A stretch of DNA of 64,000 nt from Cordilura impudica (taxonomy: Eukaryota; Arthropoda; Insecta; Diptera; Scathophagidae): positions 65,838,783 through 65,902,782 of the forward strand of contig OY821519.1 of the NCBI GenBank assembly GCA_963682025.1, given 5' to 3'. Positions within the stretch are counted from its first letter, which is position 1. Each line of letters starts with the position of its first letter. The position numbers were made by a program, and so were the translations under genes. Below the pieces are notes generated by a model that had not been told where the DNA came from, ran no database searches, and saw only the letters and a list, made by a program, of their open reading frames with translations. Shown here piece by piece: positions 59,101 to 64,000 of this stretch.

Positions 59101-62100
59101 TTTGCCAATGCCAATATTTTTTTTAAATGTAAACATTTTTAAATGTAAACATATTTGGTGTTTTCTTTGGAATTTCAATTTGTGTTTAACGAATAAAATT
59201 TATATATTAAAGATGCAATTGATGTCTTCTAAATTTAAAATTATTATTTCCGACGTTTTGATATTATTTTCTGAAATTCAGTTAATATTTTCTAATTTAT
59301 ATTTGGAAATTTTAATTCCAGTATTTAGAATTGATATTTTCTAAAATTTGAATGGAAAATTTAAAAAGTGCAATTTTGAATTTATATGAATAATAATGCT
59401 TTAGTAGTTGTAAAAAATTTTTAAAAATTAGATGTAATCGCAATCAGATATTTTGTAGATAAAGCAGAATAATAATTCTATATAACTATGTAGAACTTTT
59501 TTGAAAGCAAAAAACTCATTGATGAACTCGGTAACTCTATTTTATAAAGACAAAAAGTTAATATGCCAAACTTATGTTCATATTTGTAATAGAATAATGA
59601 AAAAACGTATGAAATAAAAGACCAGTCCGTGTATACTCTTAACATTGTGCTGTATGATATCTATTTGAAAATATTGACAGTCATGTTAAAATAGAAATAA
59701 CTATTGCAAAGCTAATTAGAACAAAAATTGTGGCACCATCTACTGTGGCATAGTCACGCTGAGCAAAATGAAGTGACACCCTGTTAACGCAAAAGAAATG
59801 TATTTTCCCCACAACAAAATATTGCAGAAATTTATGTAAATAAAATAATATACGGATTTATTTCTAACATGCAGTTATTATGGATTTGTATTATTTAATA
59901 TGTGTATGTATGTATATGTAAATATTACACAAAAAATACAACATCAAACGTTATTTTTGAGTTTTTCTCTTTAAATAAATTAATACGTAAAAATTTTTTT
60001 TTGCTAAATTTACATTGTTTTTTTATTGACAACTAGGTATTTTAGCATTATTTGCTTTAGATGCTGGTGAATTTTTACTCCCTTTATATTAACACGGTGT
60101 CTGCTTGTCGAAAAAATTTTGGATCGATTTTAGCCCCTTTCCCGTGACCCAATCGATCTGAAAGTTCGCAGACAGGCTCGTGGCAATGACAGAAATGATC
60201 TAACAAATTTTTTTTAGTGATGCCAAAACAATGGAAACCATAAAATTTTTCTACCAGAGTTGATAAAATAAATTTACAAAGGGTTAGTTTTTATTATATT
60301 ATTACCACAATGACCACCAAAACAACAAGTCTAGCTATGACAACAATACAACATTTAGAATAACAACAAGAACAATATAGAAACATCATATTTTTCATTT
60401 TTTTTTTTTAATTTTTCTGAGATTTCCCTGGACCTGTTCCACCGATTTTAATCATTTTTGAAAAAGAAATCTTCCCACGAATTTGGTGAATCATTCTCAC
60501 TGAAAATGATCACCTTAGCTATCCTATTGAGTGCGTGATCGTGACAAGAACAATATAGAAAATTATATTTTTTCAAGACTTTTTTTAGTTCTTCATTCAA
60601 ATCTCGGGCCCTAATCGACCGATTTGGACAATTTTAAACAGCAAACTTCTCAGGATGTTAATGAATCAAAGAGCAACCTAGCTGCCCGATTGATGCCGTC
60701 ATCGTGATTTCCACAGACGGACAGACGGACATCGCTATATCAACTCCGGTTGTTATAAGGATCACAAATATATATATTTTATGGGGTCCAAAATTTTTTT
60801 TCCAATTATTACAAACGGAATGACAAACTTATATATACCCTCTGCACACTGGAGTGGAGGGTATAATTAACCAAATTATATTTCCTACATTCTAAAAAGT
60901 GGTTGCATCGAGTTTAATAGAAAAACTCGTTTTCGGTAATCTTTATTTAGAAATATCTTAAAAACAAAAGCTGGCCTTGGCAAATAATGGATTAACGTTC
61001 TCCGATTTATCCTAACTTTTAGGAACGGAAGATATACATATTTGCTTATAATATTTTAAGTAACGCTTTTAAAAATTCAACAGAATTTGCAAAATATTTG
61101 AATTTTTTGAATAAATTGTCTTTTATTAGCTTGGGGTCATATGTGACCCCAATTCCAAAAGGGTTAATGGGGTCATATTATTTTTTCCGAAACCCTAGGC
61201 TATTAAGATAAAATATAGCATTTAAAAGTAGAGAACTGATTAATTTTTGGTATATGTAAAGAATTGAGAAGGATTACATATACAGAATATTTCACAAAAA
61301 TCCCATTTCTCAAACTCCGCAAAAATAAAATCCTTGTTAAAAAAATTCTGGCATAAGGATTTACCCAAAAATTCTCACAGTTAATCTGGTTAATGTATTT
61401 AATAAAACCTCTAAGTGCCAGATCCATTTTTTTAAATTTTGTTTAAGAAAATTTTTTAAAACTTGACAAAGGAGTTTTAAAAATTTTATCAAAATAATTT
61501 CCCATTTTCGGTCTCAATGTGCAATAGGTTAACAACATGATAATAAAACAATACTTCATATCTGATTACTTATAAGTATAGAGTCAAAAAAAGTTATGGC
61601 TTTAATCAAATTCTCAAAGTTGAAAAAAATGCTATCAAATTTCATGACCCAGTTTTTTTTTGGCACAAAAGTGGTCTGGGGCATTTGCTATTTCTTGGCG
61701 AATTTTTATTCGATTTTGAATTTTTACAGCTTTTTGAAAAGATAATTAAGAACTGATCGCGATTCTTATAACAACTTGTCGGAAAAATTAAACAGTAGAA
61801 CGAAATTTTCGTAAAATCTCAAAAAACTCATATTTTGCCCATATAAACACACTTGAAATTTTCCGATTGTCCCCAAACTTCACATTTATTAGTTTTATAT
61901 TGAAAGGTTACAAACTAGACCCCACCTATTCCCAAAATAGCATTTGGCAATGTTATCGAAACGATATCGTCTATCATAATCACTTTAAATCATACTATTA
62001 TTCACGAAAAACACAACTTAACACATCTTAATATGGTACTTGTGGTCTACTTACTCCAATAAATATATAAGCATTCATAAGTATTTGAAATATATTATAT

Positions 62101-62375
62101 ATTTGAATTATACTTTTTATATTGTAAGGATTTCGTTTTTCCATAAATTTTGGCAGTATTTTGAATATCACCATAAAATAAGCTATAATTAGTGCTAACG
62201 TGTGAGCATAATTATTCGCTAAAGGTAAATTCGAAGTACGAGGATCTGCAAATTGAAAAATAATGAACTTTAAAGGATATTCCCATATTGCACTTTATTG
62301 GAAATTTTTACCACTGCCGCTACTCTTTAAGTGATTCGTTAGTACGTTATATAACAATTTTAATACTAGAAACAT
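49821..62375 (-). CDS. Very-long-chain fatty acid elongase (ELOVL family), complete
   Basis: Condenses malonyl-CoA with an acyl-CoA in the ER membrane, the first step of very-long-chain fatty acid elongation. Five coding exons: 62375-62312, 62245-62055, 51147-51004, 50331-50226, 50158-49821. All junctions are GT-AG and the phases agree, giving 843 nt and 280 residues, normal for the family. Visible motifs: SDPRT (21-25), KFMEKRNPY after the first membrane segment, KILDFVDT (126-133), FVLRKK, the HVYHH histidine box (149-153), NSFIHILMYVYY and TEMQITQF. Several hydrophobic segments fit a multi-pass enzyme. The usual Glu of KxxExxDT is Asp. The second intron is 10,907 bp and full of transposons. 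The substrate and ortholog cannot be told from sequence alone. Confidence 0.95.
50226..50331 (-). CDS. Elongase coding exon 4
   Basis: Acceptor TTTTCCAG|ATA. Residues 134-168 with the catalytic HVYHH box and QVTFLH before it. Donor TTG|GTAAGA. Confidence 0.95.
50466..50790 (+). mobile_element. Intronic E fragment and Helitron H1, copy 9
   Basis: TCTAGACCGACTTTATGATA at about 50472 is a decayed E end. At 50582 TCTATAATATTAATAGGC starts an H1 copy of the diverged subfamily, which fades by about 50790. Both sit in the 672-bp elongase intron 3. Confidence 0.65.
51004..51147 (-). CDS. Elongase coding exon 3
   Basis: Acceptor TTTTTTAG|GTAGCC. Exactly 48 codons, residues 86-133, including CMRYDKTDWSEE and KILDFVDT. 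Donor ACT|GTAAGT. Confidence 0.95.
51160..51580. other. Elongase intron 2, no feature seen
   Basis: AT-rich intron sequence next to exon 3. Confidence 0.35.
51583..51985 (-). pseudogene. hAT-type transposase C-terminal remnant
   Basis: Minus frames: FFPIAKVLTSENLDCVKAYN and QINFFMNQLNSMLRDVDNK, then after a frameshift VGMQKYRSNIKTDSPKEY, ATLFIPYLDEIISNLNF and LYKSDLIELHQII. The NQLxxxRxxxDxxF and SPxEYYxxxxFIPxLD patterns are those of hAT-family (THAP/ZMYM-like) transposases. Same strand as the elongase but intronic and broken. Confidence 0.55.
52743..52958. repeat. Perfect 61-bp inverted repeat
   Basis: CTTCAGGGGCATTTTATTTT (52743 on) and the following 41 bases return exactly inverted at 52898-52958, with a 94-bp spacer. 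The right arm runs into the ribozyme-like motif, so the left arm looks like an inverted 5'-truncated copy of the same element, a habit known for Penelope-like elements. Confidence 0.75.
52950..52988 (+). ncRNA. Hammerhead-ribozyme-like motif 2
   Basis: CTGAAGA (52953-52959), stem II GTTGA/TCAAC (52961-52965 with 52973-52977), GAAA (52978-52981), self-complementary ACGT (52981-52984) and cleavage triplet GTC (52983-52985). CCC (52950-52952) and GGG (52986-52988) close stem I. One extra base sits before stem II. A single-molecule stem III is impossible, so action would need a dimer. Confidence 0.5.
53480..53850. other. Elongase intron 2, no feature assigned
   Basis: AT-rich; AAGTTAAGTGCACTTTT at about 53648 resembles internal sequence of the pogo-like element, but no ends were found. 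Confidence 0.3.
53852..54567 (-). mobile_element. Family E, copy 7 (near complete)
   Basis: AACAAGTAAGAAAATTATAG, hairpin-type GTTGGTATATACCGAC, TACGATACCCTATAC, and the end GACATGGTGGTATAGGGTA. GTCY remnant CAGACTGACGGATAGACG at 54455. Confidence 0.75.
54655..55040 (-). mobile_element. Family D, copy 5
   Basis: CTCTCTGTCTGTCTGTCTTT, the joint GTCAACCCCATTCCCCCTTA, three inverse units, and the end AAACTCATATGCATAAGG. Confidence 0.65.
55041..55725. other. Elongase intron 2; small direct duplication
   Basis: GCTTATAAGTCCCGTAATTT occurs at about 55210 and 55280 with similar sequence after each (period about 70 bp). Otherwise AT-rich. Confidence 0.4.
55731..56050 (+). mobile_element. Family E fragment, copy 8
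   Basis: AAGCTGCTTCCCGATATTC, GGTCCCCATATAATATTC and a decayed end GGTATTGTATGGTCGGCC. Confidence 0.5.
56060..56578. other. Elongase intron 2, no feature seen
   Basis: Very AT-rich; possibly the body of the element carrying the third ribozyme-like motif. Confidence 0.3.
56581..56619 (+). ncRNA. Decayed hammerhead-like motif 3
   Basis: CCC..GGG (56581-56583 with 56617-56619), stem II GTCGA/TCGAC (56592-56596 with 56604-56608), GAAA (56609-56612), ACGT and GTC (56614-56616). The CTGANGA core is mutated to TTGAAAA, so cleavage is not expected. Compared with motif 2, the third stem II pair changed from T-A to C-G on both sides. Confidence 0.45.
56793..61965. mobile_element. Long-TIR transposon, 5.2 kb, interrupted
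   Basis: Arms of about 700 bp (left, 56793-57495) and 1.05 kb (right, 60920-61965, with an internal insertion) are inverted copies. Shared landmarks: AATAAATGTGCAGTTTGGGG, AATTTTTCCGACAAGTTGTT, AATGCCCCAGACCACTTTTG, CCCTTTTGGAATTGGGGTCA and GTTAACCCATTGCTTGCC. The outer end may be AGAGTGGTCCTACG. Inside the left arm, at 57712, ATG opens MDNYDSSSTEGLNKKK, possibly a transposase start, broken after 16 codons by the F-long element. All of it lies in elongase intron 2. Confidence 0.65.
57758..60866 (-). mobile_element. F-long element, copy 2 (Helentron/HINE-like)
   Basis: Plus-strand view: AACAAGTAAGAGTGTTAAAT, hairpin ATTCGGC-TGT-GCCGAAT, GATACCCTCCACC, the 3-kb body, and CACTGGAGTGGAGGGTATAA. 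Inverse to 37190-40280 and alignable along its whole length, roughly 85-90 percent alike in the stretches I compared by eye. Inserted inside the long-TIR element. Confidence 0.75.
62055..62245 (-). CDS. Elongase coding exon 2
   Basis: Acceptor TTTGCAG|AT. Residues 22-85: DPRT, the first membrane helix (ALIIAYFMVIFKIL), PKFMEKRNPY and IYNIFQILMNAYIFIG. Donor GGA|GTAAGT. Confidence 0.95.
62312..62375 (-). CDS. Elongase coding exon 1
   Basis: Codes for residues 1-21 (MFLVLKLLYNV..) plus one base of codon 22. The start codon at 62375-62373 follows CGAAA. Donor G|GTAAAA; the next intron is 66 bp. Confidence 0.9.
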
Positions 62376-62410
62376 TTTCGGCAGCTATTTTAAATTTTGT
62401 TTCACTTCGA

Positions 62411-62450
62411 GAACTAAAAAAGTTGAAAGCTTTTCACATGCTTTTATAAA
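62411..62450 (-). promoter_or_regulatory. Elongase core promoter (TATA plus initiator)
   Basis: TATAAAAG at 62448-62441 on the minus strand. An initiator-like TTAGTTC (A at 62415) lies 33 bases downstream. The start codon is 40 bases further, giving a short 5' UTR without another ATG. Confidence 0.55.
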
Positions 62451-62602
62451 GTGTGTGTTCCAATTAATTTTTTTTGTTGTTTTTGTATTTATAATGAATA
62501 ATGTATAATGTATAATTAATTATAATGTATAATTAATTAATTCGATGAGTTAAAATAAAACAATATTGACAAAATATAGAATTTCATTTTAATCAGCTTA
62601 AA

Positions 62603-62960
62603 GTTAATGAACTTTTTGAGTCAATTTACCGATGTGCGTCTGTTCTTCTGAGTGTCTTGTAATCTTGTGCGCAAATTCCAGCTCGCAACTGAATATATGT
62701 TTTAATAAAATATGTTATATAAACCTGTGCCATGGAACGATTGTTCTGACCAAATCTTCATAAAAATGTCCCATACGAGCTCGACTTAAATTACCTTCAG
62801 ATTCAGATAATTAAAGATGTCATGAATAAATTTCAAATCACTGTTCCAAAAACAAAGATGGTAATAAAAATTCTAGTCATTCTTTCTTCTCATATAAAGC
62901 AGGCCACCGATATTCATTTAAGTTACAAGTACATGGAACTAATAATTTGATGATTTCTTT
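62603..62960 (+). mobile_element. Family E fragment, copy 9a
   Basis: GAGTCAATTTACCGATGTGC through CAGCTCGCAACTGAATATAT and on to TAAAGCAGGCCACCGATATT: diverged internal E sequence, about 150 bp upstream of the elongase TATA box. Confidence 0.5.
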
Positions 62961-63139
62961 GGAATTTGGGACTGATTTCAATACGAATTCAATCAGTGAC
63001 AATGGTTTATAATAATTTACTTAATGTTTTGCTAGATATGGAATATATGCATAAAAAATTTCTATTGTTATTAATTTGTGGAGTGCAGATACGAAAAAGT
63101 TCAAAAAAAAAAAAAATGTACCGATTATGACAATATTTA

Positions 63140-63622
63140 GTTGTCACATGTATAAACACAGTTTGGAAAAAACTTAAGTAAAGATTGGGAATCAGCTTTA
63201 TGGACTATGACTAAAAATGTTTATTTTTGGACTACTGATTGGTTGCTATAACACACATACATACATCGATATAAATATGATAATTTGGTTCTTACGACAA
63301 TTTTAATCGTTCTGATATTGGTTATTTGTATGGGGGTTAGGTCTGAGCATGCACCGCTTTTCATCAGATTCAGTATCATACATCCTTTGGCCAATAAAAG
63401 TTTATGTATCAACTTTCATCAAAATATATTCATATTTGCCATCTGTAGTTTGACTGTAAAGCTTATATGGACACGCGGACGGACGGACAGACAGACGGAC
63501 GGACGGACATCGCTAAATTTATGATTCTGAGTCGATCGGTATAATTAAAGGTCAAATATTTTTGGCAGTTACAAACATCAGCACAAACTCAATGTACCCC
63601 ACATAGTGGTATGGAGTTTTCA
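63140..63622 (-). mobile_element. Family E, copy 9b (5' half)
   Basis: Runs from TAAGTAAAGATTGGGAATCA to GACGGACGGACGGACATCGC (63495, a clear GTCY block) and ACATAGTGGTATGG. Head-to-head with copy 9a. Confidence 0.65.
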
Positions 63623-63629
63623 TATTCCC

Positions 63630-64000
63630 GAATTGTATTTTTTTTTTTTAATTTATACCCTTTCACTACAATTGCTAGTTAAAACAAAATCATCATCATT
63701 CAAACTTATTCATCAAATTCAGTACCATTAAAAGGTAATAAAATTTGCCATTTTAATTGCCAATGAAAACTCCCAATTAAAATTGTTCAGAACTTTATTG
63801 TTTCTAATATTTTTTAAATCTCTTATTCCTTTATATAAATAAATCCAGGCACATTAATGGGATCTTTTAACACCTCTTTAATATTTCAGAAATTTATTTT
63901 GAATATAAACAGTTAACAGTCCAGCAAACTCTTTGATATTAAAATTTTTATAAATCAGGAAATAGAGTTATCTCGTATCTAGTGTTTCTAGTGTATTTTG
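63630..64000. other. No feature seen
   Basis: AT-rich end of the window. Confidence 0.3.

Noticed and set aside
57247..61170. TTAA followed by CCCTTTTGG at both sides, suggesting a piggyBac element
   Set aside because: The sequence outside both TTAA sites is also inverted-repeated, so TTAA is internal to longer arms and not a target duplication.
63285..63524. 79-codon frame ending in repeated Thr/Asp/Arg
   Set aside because: It is the reading of family E including the GTCY block; the same frame recurs in decayed form in other E copies.
1..64000. CRISPR array, prophage, bacterial operon or rRNA
   Set aside because: No regularly spaced repeats with unique spacers, no compact gene clusters and no rRNA-like sequence; all evidence points to insect nuclear DNA.

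Overview
The window is AT-rich (roughly two thirds or more A+T) dipteran DNA, most likely from a higher fly of the calyptrate type. The evidence is a split gene with GT-AG introns (one of only 66 bp), GTCY-microsatellite elements of the mini-me/DINE-1 kind, and remnants of mariner, pogo, Tc1, hAT, Jockey/CR1-type LINE and Helitron elements. I see no rRNA, tRNA, CRISPR array or bacterial gene.

Only one host gene can be supported: a complete very-long-chain fatty acid elongase (ELOVL family) on the minus strand. Its five coding exons run from 62375 down to 49821 and join in frame to 280 residues, with the HxxHH box, a TATA promoter at about 62445 and a poly(A) signal at 49811-49816. Its second intron is 10.9 kb long and full of transposons. 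A possible 5' exon of a second minus-strand gene ends with a good splice donor at 41823.

Nearly everything else is nested mobile DNA. 0-9 kb: Helitrons, a LINE, decayed DD41D transposase copies, and a small poly(A)-tailed element carrying a hammerhead-ribozyme-like motif. 9-12.3 kb: a LINE split by a GTCY element, itself split by a GC-richer LTR-like insert. 13-21 kb: Helitrons, an ITm-type transposase remnant, a short-period satellite, a DD41D element and a 7-bp low-complexity array. 24-37 kb: mini-me-type elements, each interrupted by another transposon (Harbinger-like, pogo-like, an unclassified 986-bp TIR element, a LINE), plus a second satellite block. 37-46 kb: the first of two 3.1-kb Helentron/HINE-like elements, then a Helitron with a roughly 145-bp tandem repeat. 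49.8-62.4 kb: the elongase gene, whose long intron holds a hAT remnant, a transposon-derived protein remnant, two ribozyme-like motifs, and a 5.2-kb long-TIR element containing the inverted second copy of the 3.1-kb element.

The most interesting signals are the ribozyme-like motifs (one lies 510 bp downstream of a direct repeat that starts at its predicted cleavage point; two others show compensatory stem changes), the nested insertions whose order can be read, and the transposon-filled elongase intron. Family names for decayed elements come from motif recognition without database searches.
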